A stretch of DNA of 51,906 nucleotides from assembly GCA_016929135.1 (NCBI GenBank), contig JAFGJK010000120.1:1-51906 (forward strand), in the 5' to 3' direction. The stretch comes from Spirochaetota bacterium (GTDB lineage Bacteria; Spirochaetota; UBA4802; UBA5550). The translations under genes were made by a program, and so were the position numbers. The stretch's first letter is position 1. Each line of letters opens with the position of its first letter. Shown piece by piece: positions 8,788 to 16,863 of this stretch. The notes under the pieces are model-generated. The model saw only the letters and a program-made list of their open reading frames with translations. It was not told the origin of the DNA and made no database searches.

Positions 8788-10268
8788 ACACCCCGCAGCG
8801 AATCCCGGTACCCCTCCCTGGCCTGGCATATCTGCAGGACCACCGCTTCCTCGGGCAGGCGGTGCTGCCAGCGGTGGAATCCCTGGAGCTCCTGGCCGCA
8901 GCAGTACGCTCGGCCTGCCCGGCCCTCCCCTGCACCGATATCCGCGATATCGATCTGAAGAGGTTCCTCGAGCTTCCCGTTGGCGGTGCGCTACGGTGTT
9001 TCGCCGATATCACTCGCCGCGCCGACGGCTCGGTTGCCGCTACGCTCTCATCGTCGCGGCGCGCCGGAGCCCGCGGTATCGCCAGGACCGTGGAGCACGT
9101 GTCGGCACGCTTCACGTCCTTCGAGGCACCGCCGTCACCCCCCATGGACGTGATCGCCGGCCTCTCCGGCATCTGCCGCCGCGTGGAGAAGGCGTCACTC
9201 TACGGCGCGATGGTCCCCTTCGGCCCGTCCTTCCACAACGCCGAACGGGTGTTCATTTCGATCGAGGGGGCTGCCGCCTTCCTGAGGGGCGGCCCGGAAG
9301 AAGCGGGGGAACGGATACTGGGTTCACCCTTCACGCTGGACGCGGCCTTTCACGCCGCCTGCGTCTGGGGGCAGAGCCTGTATCACTTCGTTGGATTTCC
9401 GACGGCGATACGACAGCGCGTCATCATGGCCCCCACGAAGCCCGGGGCGCCCTACTTCGCGCGGATCGTGCCGGTCTCGTTCCGGGGGGATCACTTCATG
9501 TGCCACATCTGGATCTACGGCATGGAGGGGACGCTGCACGAGGCGGCGCTGGGCCTCACCATGAAGGACATCAGCGCCGGCAGGCTTGCCCCGTCACCCT
9601 GGGTCGACGGCCCCGATGCGGCAATCCGTTTCGCCGCCATGCGGGAGGCCTGCGACGGCATGATGCTGCTGGAGCTGGAGGCGATGCCGTCATTCGCCGG
9701 CTGTGCCTTTACCGACAGAGAGCTCGCCCGGTTCGTCGCCATGGGGGAGAAGAGAAAACGGACCTATGCCGGGTCAAGGATCGCCTGCAAGCGTCTCTCG
9801 CGGGAGCTCCCCGGCGGGGACGCCCTCGCCTCACCCCGCACGATGGAGACCGTCGCCGACGGCTCCGACGCACCGAGACTCCCCGCCGGAATCGGTGCCG
9901 ATTCCCCGGCATGCTCGGTATCCCACGATTCCAGGTTCGTCTTCTGCGCCGCCCGGCGCGGGGGGATCGGCGTCGACGTCGAGGCCGGGACAGAGCGGCT
10001 CCGCACCACAAAGCGGTTCTACGCTGAGCCCGAGGAACAGCATCTGGCCGCAGCATCGGCGCTGGGGGAACTCCAGGGGCTCCTGAGGATCTGGACAATC
10101 AAGGAATCGGCGGCCAAGGCGCTGGGGGTGCCCCTCTCCGAGGCATGGAAGAAAACCAGGGTAACGGAACTCGGCAGCGGCCGCAGCAAAATTTCGATTG
10201 ACGGGAGACCGCACATCGCCCTGCATGAAACCGTAGACGATCACCTCTTCACGCTGTTGACCCTGTAA
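8766..10268 (+). CDS. PKS-type dehydratase-like / 4'-phosphopantetheinyl transferase fusion
   Basis: The start at ATG 8766 gives a 500-residue protein that overlaps the thioesterase gene by 22 bp; longer in-frame extension would run through that gene. Residues 15-270 resemble a polyketide-synthase double-hotdog dehydratase: LQDHRFLGQAVLPA with His26, and FTLDAAFHAA with Asp192, the expected catalytic pair. Residues 320-500 resemble a Sfp-type phosphopantetheinyl transferase: VSHDSRFVF, GIGVDVE (Asp404, Glu406) and WTIKESAAKALG (Trp443, Lys446, Glu447, Lys451). So one chain could both dehydrate beta-hydroxyacyl intermediates and activate the carrier protein. The fusion is seen directly; the functions are inferred from motifs. 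Confidence 0.8.
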   Translation: MEDLPVIDTPQRIPVPLPGLAYLQDHRFLGQAVLPAVESLELLAAAVRSACPALPCTDIRDIDLKRFLELPVGGALRCFADITRRADGSVAATLSSSRRAGARGIARTVEHVSARFTSFEAPPSPPMDVIAGLSGICRRVEKASLYGAMVPFGPSFHNAERVFISIEGAAAFLRGGPEEAGERILGSPFTLDAAFHAACVWGQSLYHFVGFPTAIRQRVIMAPTKPGAPYFARIVPVSFRGDHFMCHIWIYGMEGTLHEAALGLTMKDISAGRLAPSPWVDGPDAAIRFAAMREACDGMMLLELEAMPSFAGCAFTDRELARFVAMGEKRKRTYAGSRIACKRLSRELPGGDALASPRTMETVADGSDAPRLPAGIGADSPACSVSHDSRFVFCAARRGGIGVDVEAGTERLRTTKRFYAEPEEQHLAAASALGELQGLLRIWTIKESAAKALGVPLSEAWKKTRVTELGSGRSKISIDGRPHIALHETVDDHLFTLLTL

Positions 10269-10305
10269 ACGATCGTGCAAAGAACACAACCTGGGGCGGA
10301 AGGCA

Positions 10306-10890
10306 ATGATACGGGCAGCGATTCTATTTCTTCTATCCTATACAGCGGGATCGATCAACTTCGCGATCCTCCTGTTCCGGATCCTGAGAAAGGGGGACCC
10401 CAGGGACCAGCACAGCGGAAACGCCGGCACCACCAACGTCTACCGGCAGGCGGGAATCCTCTGGGCCGCCGTGGTGCTCCTGCTCGATGTGGGGAGAGCG
10501 GTTCTGGTGGCATTTCTCGCCGCAACGATCCTCGATCCTGGATTCGTTCCCTGGACATGCCTCTTTCTGGTTCTGGGTAACCGCTATCCGCTGTTCCACG
10601 GGTTCCGCGGCGGGAAGGGGGTGGCGAACTACCTGGGCTTCACCTTCTTCATCGCCCCCTGGGCCGGGGTCATATCCTGCGCGGTCTGGGTGGCGGCCTA
10701 CGCCGTCGTACGAACCCCCTTCATCGCATCATTTTTCATGATAGCGGTCCTGTCGGCCGGAACGGTATTCCGGTATTTTGAGAGCCCCTGGGCCGTTGCG
10801 GGCGCGGTGGCCACGGCTGCCCTGGTCTGCTTCAATCACAGGATAAATATCGCACAGTACCGCGCCGGTAAGGGGGGTAGTGAGGAGTAG
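10306..10890 (+). CDS. plsY: glycerol-3-phosphate acyltransferase PlsY-like
   Basis: This 194-residue polytopic membrane protein carries the PlsY blocks: HSGNAGTTNVYRQAG in the first cytoplasmic loop and GFRGGKGVANYLGF in the second, with about five hydrophobic helices. PlsY transfers an acyl group from acyl-phosphate to glycerol-3-phosphate in phospholipid synthesis. It follows the dehydratase-PPTase gene by 37 bp and ends 17 bp from the convergent malonyltransferase gene, so it appears to be the last gene of this operon. Its place here may mean that the locus product is a glycerolipid, or it may be the ordinary housekeeping PlsY. Confidence 0.88.
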   Translation: MIRAAILFLLSYTAGSINFAILLFRILRKGDPRDQHSGNAGTTNVYRQAGILWAAVVLLLDVGRAVLVAFLAATILDPGFVPWTCLFLVLGNRYPLFHGFRGGKGVANYLGFTFFIAPWAGVISCAVWVAAYAVVRTPFIASFFMIAVLSAGTVFRYFESPWAVAGAVATAALVCFNHRINIAQYRAGKGGSEE

Positions 10891-10907
10891 CCGGGAAGGG
10901 CCCTCTT

Positions 10908-11825
10908 CTACGAAGCGATCATCTTCTCCCCCACGATGATCGAGACGCCGGAGAGTATCCGCTTCACCAGACCGGCGAGTACGCTGCCGGGACCGCATTC
11001 GACGAAGACCCTCCCGCCGAGATCGTGGGCGTGCCGCACGGACTGGACCCACAGGACCGGGCTGGTGATCTGGAGCACCAGCTTCTGCCTGATCCGTTCC
11101 GGCTCATCCTCCGTCATGCCGGTGACGTTGTCTATAAAGGTGATCTCCGGCCTCTTGAAGGCGAAGGACGCAATGAAGGCCTCGAACTCGCAGGCCACCG
11201 GCCCCATGAGCGACGAGTGAAATGGGGCCGAGACATTGAGGCGCATCGCCCTTCCGAGCCTCTCCTCCCCGATAAGCTCGACCGCCCGATCCACCGCCGC
11301 GCTCTCACCGGAGAGGACCATCTGCGTCGGGGAGTTGAAGTTCGTGATCTCCAGCACGCCGGCATCGGCACAGCGCGCCACCACCCCCTCAAGGACTTCC
11401 TGGGAAGCACCGATCACCGCCGCCATTCCGCCCGGCGTCTCCTCCGCGGCCCGCTCCATGAGCTCGCCGCGCCGCCGCACGATCTTCAGCGCATCCTCAA
11501 AGGAGATCACTCCCGCTGCCACCATGGCCGCGTACTCACCCAGTGAATGTCCCATGACGATATCGGGAGCATGGCCGCGTGAGAGGGCTGCCTCGCGGTA
11601 GGCTGTACCCATGACGAGGAGGGCCAGCTGCGCGTTGGAAGTCCTGGTGAGCTCCTCTTCCGGCCCCTCATCCATCAGGACGGAGAGGGGAAACCCCAGG
11701 ACCTCGTCAGCCCTGGCGAAGATCCCCCCGGCTGCTCCGTACATGCCGCCCAGCGGGCCGCGCATGCCCGGATACTGCGATCCCTGGCCCGGAAACATGA
11801 AGACTGTCTGTTCCGCCACATCCAC
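10908..11825 (-). CDS. fabD: malonyl-CoA:ACP transacylase
   Basis: This 305-residue protein is a FabD-type acyltransferase: FPGQGSQYPGM (11-21), nucleophile GHSLGEYAA with Ser94, the catalytic His203 in APFHSSLM, and ECGPGSVLAGLVKR near the C-terminus. It loads malonyl groups on ACP for the ketosynthase. Length is normal. The upstream acyl-adenylating gene ends 10 bp before its start, so the two form an operon convergent with the KS-TE-DH/PPT-PlsY operon. It might be the genome's only FabD or a dedicated copy; the window cannot settle this. Confidence 0.92.
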   Translation of the reverse strand: MDVAEQTVFMFPGQGSQYPGMRGPLGGMYGAAGGIFARADEVLGFPLSVLMDEGPEEELTRTSNAQLALLVMGTAYREAALSRGHAPDIVMGHSLGEYAAMVAAGVISFEDALKIVRRRGELMERAAEETPGGMAAVIGASQEVLEGVVARCADAGVLEITNFNSPTQMVLSGESAAVDRAVELIGEERLGRAMRLNVSAPFHSSLMGPVACEFEAFIASFAFKRPEITFIDNVTGMTEDEPERIRQKLVLQITSPVLWVQSVRHAHDLGGRVFVECGPGSVLAGLVKRILSGVSIIVGEKMIAS

Positions 11826-11835
11826 TCCCCGATGC

Positions 11836-13200
11836 CTACAGTTTCAGCATCTCTTCGATGGTTTTTCTGTCGTACTTTCCCGTGGAGAGCAGCGGAATCC
11901 TGTCCACCACCCGGATCCTCCTGGGCATCGCGTAGGGCTCCAGGAGCGCGGCCGCCTCGCGGCGCACCGCCGCCTCATCCACCGTCCCCTCGATCAACGC
12001 ATGGATCTCGCTCTCCCTTCCGGACCGCCCCCTGAAGGATACGAGGTAGGCATCGGTCACGCCCGCGATCTTCTTCATCTTCTCCTGCACGTCTCCCAGA
12101 TCGACCCGCTTCCCCCCCACCTTTACGATCCCGTCGCTCCGGCCCAGGAGCTGCAGCGTCCCCCCCTCCGCCGCGGCTGCTCGGTCGCCGGTGATGAAAA
12201 AACCGTCGGCATCCAGCGGGAGACCCGGTGAGATAAAGTCCGACCGCACGGAGAGCCTCGAATCGGTGATTCTCCATGACACCACATCAAAGGGCCTCAG
12301 GGATGCATCCCCCCCGGCCCTGCAGCGCCAGGCGATCCCACCGGTTTCGGTGGATCCGTAGATCTCCCGCACGCCGGTGCCGGTCATGGAGAAAAAGGCG
12401 TCGGCATCCCCCGGATCCAGCGCACCGGCGGAGGAGAAGGCGAGCCTGAGGCAGTGACCCGCGGCGTCGCACCCCTTCAGCACTCTGTAATGCATCGGCA
12501 CGCTCACGAAGAGTGTGGGCCGCAGGCTCACAAGGGCGTTGCAGATCTCCCGGGGGTACACGAATATCCCCTGGAGCACCGAGGCACCGGCAACGAAGGG
12601 CACCAGCACCGAGAAGAGGAGGCCGTAGATATGATACGGGGGGACCGTGGATATCACGATGTCATCGGGCCTAATCCCGAAGAGCCTTGATTGATAGGCC
12701 GCTTCGCAAAACATGTTCCGCGCCGTCTTTTCCCAGAGCTTCGGGGTGCCGGTGGAGCCGCCTGTAAAGAGGTACAGGAAACGGTCCTCTGGATCGATCG
12801 TCCCGCCGAGGGTATGCCGCGTGAGGGGGGCAGGAGCGGGGCGTATGACGGAGGCGCCGACGATTCTCTCCTCCTGCACGTCGGCGACGATCCTCCGAAA
12901 TCCGGTGGCCCCCCTGGCCTCGTCGAGCACCTGGGCGGAGAAGGAATAGGGGAGCACCACAGGTACTCGGGAGAAAAGCGACGCGATGAGGGAAGCGAGA
13001 ATCACTGCCCTGTCTTCCGAGCAGAGGCATACAGGGGAATCGTCCCCCTTTTCCGCGAAGGAGGCACACAGTCCTGCGGCGAGGCTGTACACGTGCTCGT
13101 AGGTCGACAGCGATGTGATGAAATCCCCCGAAGGGGGAGATTTCAGGCGATCGAAATCAAACGGCACCCTGATGTCTGCTCTGACGTTCACCCTCTGCAA
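11836..13200 (-). CDS. AMP-dependent acyl-CoA/ACP synthetase-like enzyme
   Basis: The 454-residue protein belongs to the ANL adenylating superfamily. Visible motifs are the P-loop-like LFTGGSTGTPKLW, EIYGSTETGGIAWR, the hinge region GRSDGIVKVGGKRV and the C-terminal catalytic Lys in STGKYDRKTIEEML. It should adenylate a carboxylic acid and pass it to CoA or an ACP. It is shorter than typical acyl-CoA synthetases (500-600 residues), as are the ApeH-like enzymes of aryl-polyene clusters. Being operonic with FabD and next to the ketosynthase operon, it may supply the starter acid. The substrate is not predictable by eye. Confidence 0.87.
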   Translation of the reverse strand: MQRVNVRADIRVPFDFDRLKSPPSGDFITSLSTYEHVYSLAAGLCASFAEKGDDSPVCLCSEDRAVILASLIASLFSRVPVVLPYSFSAQVLDEARGATGFRRIVADVQEERIVGASVIRPAPAPLTRHTLGGTIDPEDRFLYLFTGGSTGTPKLWEKTARNMFCEAAYQSRLFGIRPDDIVISTVPPYHIYGLLFSVLVPFVAGASVLQGIFVYPREICNALVSLRPTLFVSVPMHYRVLKGCDAAGHCLRLAFSSAGALDPGDADAFFSMTGTGVREIYGSTETGGIAWRCRAGGDASLRPFDVVSWRITDSRLSVRSDFISPGLPLDADGFFITGDRAAAAEGGTLQLLGRSDGIVKVGGKRVDLGDVQEKMKKIAGVTDAYLVSFRGRSGRESEIHALIEGTVDEAAVRREAAALLEPYAMPRRIRVVDRIPLLSTGKYDRKTIEEMLKL

Positions 13201-13312
13201 TCCTTAACGGTACGGATTGCCCCATTGTAAAAAAGCGGTGCGGGAATCAAGAACATTTTTTCACGCCGGTGCAGGCGCCCTTCAACCCGCTGAATCGCGC
13301 GCGCCGGGTGTG

Positions 13313-14485
13313 TTAGAAATGCAGCCCCAGCGAGAGCTCCGCCCCCCATTCGTGCATGTACGAAGCGGTGTTCACGTCACCGTAGGCGTTCAGGTAATGG
13401 TTCAGCGTCATCCGCATCATCGAATAGGTGGCGTTGATGCCGATGGTGACAGGAAGCCAGCGGTTCAGCACGAAATGGGGGCCCAATCCGGCCCTGATGG
13501 AATAGGCGCTGAATTTCGTCCGGTAGCTGAGCCGTTCGTAATACACGCCGGCGTCTCGCATCGTCGGCACGGCGGTGAAGGTGGCGTCGAAAGTCTGGCC
13601 GTACAGCACGTAGCAGTTGATCATAAAATTAAAATTGTTGCTCCTCGGACTGAACATGAAATTGCATACCGGGCCCACAGCCCATAGATCGTAGGTCATC
13701 AGCCTCCCGAAGAAGAGGTCGCTGTCGTAGTACCGGTATCCGTAATCGTGTTCATCGTAGATGCTCGAATAGGTCATCGTATGGATGTAGCGGCCCCTGA
13801 TCCCCAGCTTGATCCCGGTGAAATCGAATACCGAGCTCTGCTCGAACTCGAAGGCGGGCAGCAAGAGGTCCAGGTCGACGCCGTAATTGAGAAAGGCATG
13901 GCTTGTGGTGTAGTCCCTGAGGCCGAAGGTCGAGACGAGATACTGCAGGTGCGCCTGGAAGACATCCTCCTCGCGGTCCATGATGGCCCCCACCGGCGCA
14001 CCGAAGCCGAAGACCCCCGCGATCCTCACGATGGACTTGTGGAAGCCCGGCACCCTCTGGACCTGCTCCTGCTCCGTGGCGCTACTCCCGTCCTTCTGGA
14101 AGAATATCTCCCTGCCGTCGCTGAAGCTGATGGACTGTATCCGCTCTCGCGGAATGCTCGTCTTCTCCGCCGTATTCTTCTGGGTGAACATCACGCTCCC
14201 CTGGTCCACCTCCACTACATTCCCCTCCAGTACCTTCCCATCGTAGAACCGGATCCTGTCAAAGACAAACCGCTCTTCCCTTCCGTCGTCGTACACGATC
14301 TTCATCAGCTGATCCCGCGGGATCACGTCGAAGGCCTTATCTCCGCCCGGATTGTATTCAACCCCCCGTTTTGTTACCTGGATAACCTTCGCGCGAATCT
14401 CCGTCGAGTCACGAAGAATGATCCTGTCAGCCAGCAGCATCGTTGTCCACGAAAGCAATAGCGCTACAATCGCCGCCCTCTTCAT
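13313..14485 (-). CDS. secreted/outer-membrane protein with two N-terminal beta-barrel repeats
   Basis: ATG 14485 is preferred: it is followed by MKRAAIVALLLSWTTMLLA, a clear signal peptide, and preceded by a GGAGG site, and it lies downstream of a strong promoter. The mature 390-residue protein begins with two similar 45-50-residue units (RIILRDSTEIRAKVIQV... and RIRFYDGKVLEGNVVEV...), each ending in a basic/acidic stretch with DGRE; these look like small SH3- or Sm-like beta barrels. The last 220 residues alternate polar and hydrophobic residues, are rich in Tyr and Phe and end in LGLHF, as expected of an outer-membrane barrel. No named family recognised. It is monocistronic. Confidence 0.72.
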   Translation of the reverse strand: MKRAAIVALLLSWTTMLLADRIILRDSTEIRAKVIQVTKRGVEYNPGGDKAFDVIPRDQLMKIVYDDGREERFVFDRIRFYDGKVLEGNVVEVDQGSVMFTQKNTAEKTSIPRERIQSISFSDGREIFFQKDGSSATEQEQVQRVPGFHKSIVRIAGVFGFGAPVGAIMDREEDVFQAHLQYLVSTFGLRDYTTSHAFLNYGVDLDLLLPAFEFEQSSVFDFTGIKLGIRGRYIHTMTYSSIYDEHDYGYRYYDSDLFFGRLMTYDLWAVGPVCNFMFSPRSNNFNFMINCYVLYGQTFDATFTAVPTMRDAGVYYERLSYRTKFSAYSIRAGLGPHFVLNRWLPVTIGINATYSMMRMTLNHYLNAYGDVNTASYMHEWGAELSLGLHF

Positions 14486-14541
14486 CCGGAAAACCTCCGA
14501 TCGCATCCTCACAGTCACACTTCCCTGTGCTGTCACTGATG

Positions 14542-14570
14542 ATAATAGCATAAATGGCATGAATTGTCAA
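14542..14570 (-). promoter_or_regulatory. strong sigma-70-type promoter for the 14485 gene
   Basis: On the minus strand TTGACA (14565-14570) and TATTAT (14542-14547) are separated by exactly 17 bp. A start site near 14535 would give a leader of about 50 bases before the ATG at 14485. The -35 is perfect and the -10 matches five of six; this is the clearest promoter in the window. Confidence 0.75.
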
Positions 14571-14595
14571 TTGAAATTGGCCATTCCCCCCCCCC

Positions 14596-14602
14596 GAGGT
14601 GA
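14596..14602 (+). promoter_or_regulatory. ribosome-binding site fixing the start of the SpoIIE-like gene
   Basis: GAGGTGA complements the 16S rRNA 3' end over seven bases and sits five bases before ATG 14608. This favours that start over GTG 14599, ATG 14689 and ATG 14713, which lack comparable sites. Confidence 0.6.
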
Positions 14603-14607
14603 GGAGA

Positions 14608-16860
14608 ATGAGACGCGGTACCCGGCTTCCTTTCAACTGTTCGGTAATAATTCACTTGAAATATTACACGGGATGGGATATTTCGTACATGAATTATTCT
14701 GGAAATCAGTTCATGGCCCTGCGTTACATTGACATCGTCGTATCGGGGATCGCGGCACTGTTCGCGGTAGGCCTTGCGGTATATCACGGGGTCGTCGCGA
14801 AGCCCAGGCCGACGCACATCATCCTGTCGCTCATCTCGCTTGCAGTGGCTGCGGCGCTCACGCTGTTGCTGCTCCTGTACATCCCCCAGATATCGCTCCC
14901 GGCCGACACCGCAACAAGATGGATCACGGCGCTGGCATGCGCCGCGGCGGCCCTCTCGTTCTCCTTTACGCTGGCATACCCCTCCGTGGGGAAGAACTCG
15001 GCACTCCTCGCCATTGCGGCGGCATCAATTCCCGGTTTCGCGATCTCGGGGATCATTCTGCTGAGCGACATGGTGATCGCATCGGCAGGAGGTCTCTTTG
15101 ACATTGCACCGGGCCGGTACTGGATCGCATGCCCGGCGGCCCTGGGTCTCTATGCCGCAGGGCTCCTGATCGCCCAGATCGCACGGTCGCTCATCTCCGG
15201 GGACAGGGCCTTCAGGGTCGAGATGTTCTTTTTCTTCGCCGGATCGCTCGTCTCTCTCGCGGGGGCCGTTCTTTCGGTCCTCTTCATTCCGCCGGGAGCC
15301 TATGAGTTCGCATCCCCAGAAAGCGGCGTGATTCTCTCCCTTATGCTGTACCTCGGCTCCGCACACTACGCCGCCGATAACATCGAGACACTGGACTTCA
15401 GGGATTTCTACCTGACGGTGCTGTACTGGCTCCTGATACTGGTCATGCTGTTGCTGCCGGTGGCGCTCTACCTCATGTACCAGAATTTTCTCTTCGGCGC
15501 CAACCGCCTTCCGGCACCAGCCAACGCTGTGATAATCTTCCTGTACCTCTTCATCGTCTTCAGGTACATGCGGGTATGGCTCGAACGCCTCTTTCAGCGG
15601 CGGCACCTTGATTTTGCCGAACGGGTCAACAGGTCATTCATCTCCCTCTCCGAAATCGAGGATTCCGGGGAATCCTTCTCTTGGGACGAGTTCTTCAGGA
15701 CCACTGCGGACAGACTGATCCACACCTTCGATATTGACCGCGCCGAGCTGCTCATAATCGACAGAGGGAGCGGCGGATTCAGAAAGGTCTACATCTCCGA
15801 CAGCGTCACGGAGGATACGGGGATAACGCCGGATTCCGAATTCATCGAATGCCTCACTGCTGCGGGATCCACGGTGATAACCTCGCAGCTATTCACGAAC
15901 GAGGCGCTGAAGAAGTACCGCGAGCCGGTACTGGCGGTCTTCCGTCGGGGCAGCTACGGGATGGCGATGCCCTTTTTCGACCAGAAGAAGGCGATCACCG
16001 GCCTCCTGCTCCTTGGGCGGATGAAAAAGGCGAAAAGCTATTCATACTATCATCTCGCGCCATTCGAGCTCTACAGGATCCAGTTCCAGCAACAGCTGCA
16101 GAACGCCCTGACCCTTGACGAGGCGAAGGAACGGCAGGCCATCGAGCACGACAGGATGGTGGTCAACGCCATAAAGAAAACGACCATCCCCGAGCGGATG
16201 CTCCAGATCGAGGGAATCCGGATCAGCTCCATGTACATCAGCAACTCGGAGTACGGCTGCGATTATTACGATTCAATCGTCCTCGAGGACGGCAGGCTGT
16301 CCCTGTTTCTCTCGAATTCATCCTACTCGGGTATCGATTCGTCGATAACGGCCCTACAGCTCTTCAGCGCCCTCCACACGCCGTCGAAGTACTACTCATC
16401 CCCGGACAGGATACTGAACCTCATGAACTGGATCCTGACGACATCCGGAACCGCCCCGAAACCGGTACCCTCGCTGGCGCTGATCTACTCAAGGAACAGA
16501 GAACTCCAGTATTCCTCGGCGGCGGCAAGCCCTCTTCTCCTGTACAACCCCAGGGACGGCATCTTCAGCGTCTATGAGACCAGGGGGGAGCCGCTGGGGA
16601 TCCGGCAGGACGCCGTGTACGAATCCGGCTCCATCCGCCCCGCGCCGGGAAGCATCGGACTCATATGCTCCAACGGGCTCTTCGCCTCGATCAACGCGGG
16701 GGGCGAGGCGTATCCGGTCGATTCTGTCAAGGGCATCATCGCCGGCAGCCATGGGGAGGACCCTGCAGTGATTCTGCGGCGGATCCACGAGGATTATACG
16801 AAGTTCATCGGAGGCAGGGCCCAGATCAACGACGTGACCCTGATCCTGTTCAAGGTCTGA
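14608..16860 (+). CDS. membrane sensor with degenerate SpoIIE/PP2C-like domain
   Basis: The 750-residue protein has about eight N-terminal transmembrane helices (roughly 40-325), resembling the 7TM module of spirochaete sensors, then a GAF-like region (about 355-500) and a C-terminal SpoIIE-like domain (about 510-750). In SpoIIE/RsbU phosphatases, metals are held by aspartates in GxDxxD, (S)DGxG and (T)DG motifs. Here the first is kept (GCDYYD, Asp552/Asp555), but the second reads LSNSSYSG (Asn570) and the third CSNG (Asn689); the final NDVT keeps Asp742. Two metal ligands thus appear to be Asn, so it is probably a pseudophosphatase or binding module, if aligned correctly. The DHH gene begins three bases downstream. 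Start ambiguity is discussed under the ribosome-binding site. Confidence 0.75.
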   Translation: MRRGTRLPFNCSVIIHLKYYTGWDISYMNYSGNQFMALRYIDIVVSGIAALFAVGLAVYHGVVAKPRPTHIILSLISLAVAAALTLLLLLYIPQISLPADTATRWITALACAAAALSFSFTLAYPSVGKNSALLAIAAASIPGFAISGIILLSDMVIASAGGLFDIAPGRYWIACPAALGLYAAGLLIAQIARSLISGDRAFRVEMFFFFAGSLVSLAGAVLSVLFIPPGAYEFASPESGVILSLMLYLGSAHYAADNIETLDFRDFYLTVLYWLLILVMLLLPVALYLMYQNFLFGANRLPAPANAVIIFLYLFIVFRYMRVWLERLFQRRHLDFAERVNRSFISLSEIEDSGESFSWDEFFRTTADRLIHTFDIDRAELLIIDRGSGGFRKVYISDSVTEDTGITPDSEFIECLTAAGSTVITSQLFTNEALKKYREPVLAVFRRGSYGMAMPFFDQKKAITGLLLLGRMKKAKSYSYYHLAPFELYRIQFQQQLQNALTLDEAKERQAIEHDRMVVNAIKKTTIPERMLQIEGIRISSMYISNSEYGCDYYDSIVLEDGRLSLFLSNSSYSGIDSSITALQLFSALHTPSKYYSSPDRILNLMNWILTTSGTAPKPVPSLALIYSRNRELQYSSAAASPLLLYNPRDGIFSVYETRGEPLGIRQDAVYESGSIRPAPGSIGLICSNGLFASINAGGEAYPVDSVKGIIAGSHGEDPAVILRRIHEDYTKFIGGRAQINDVTLILFKV

Positions 16861-16863
16861 CAT

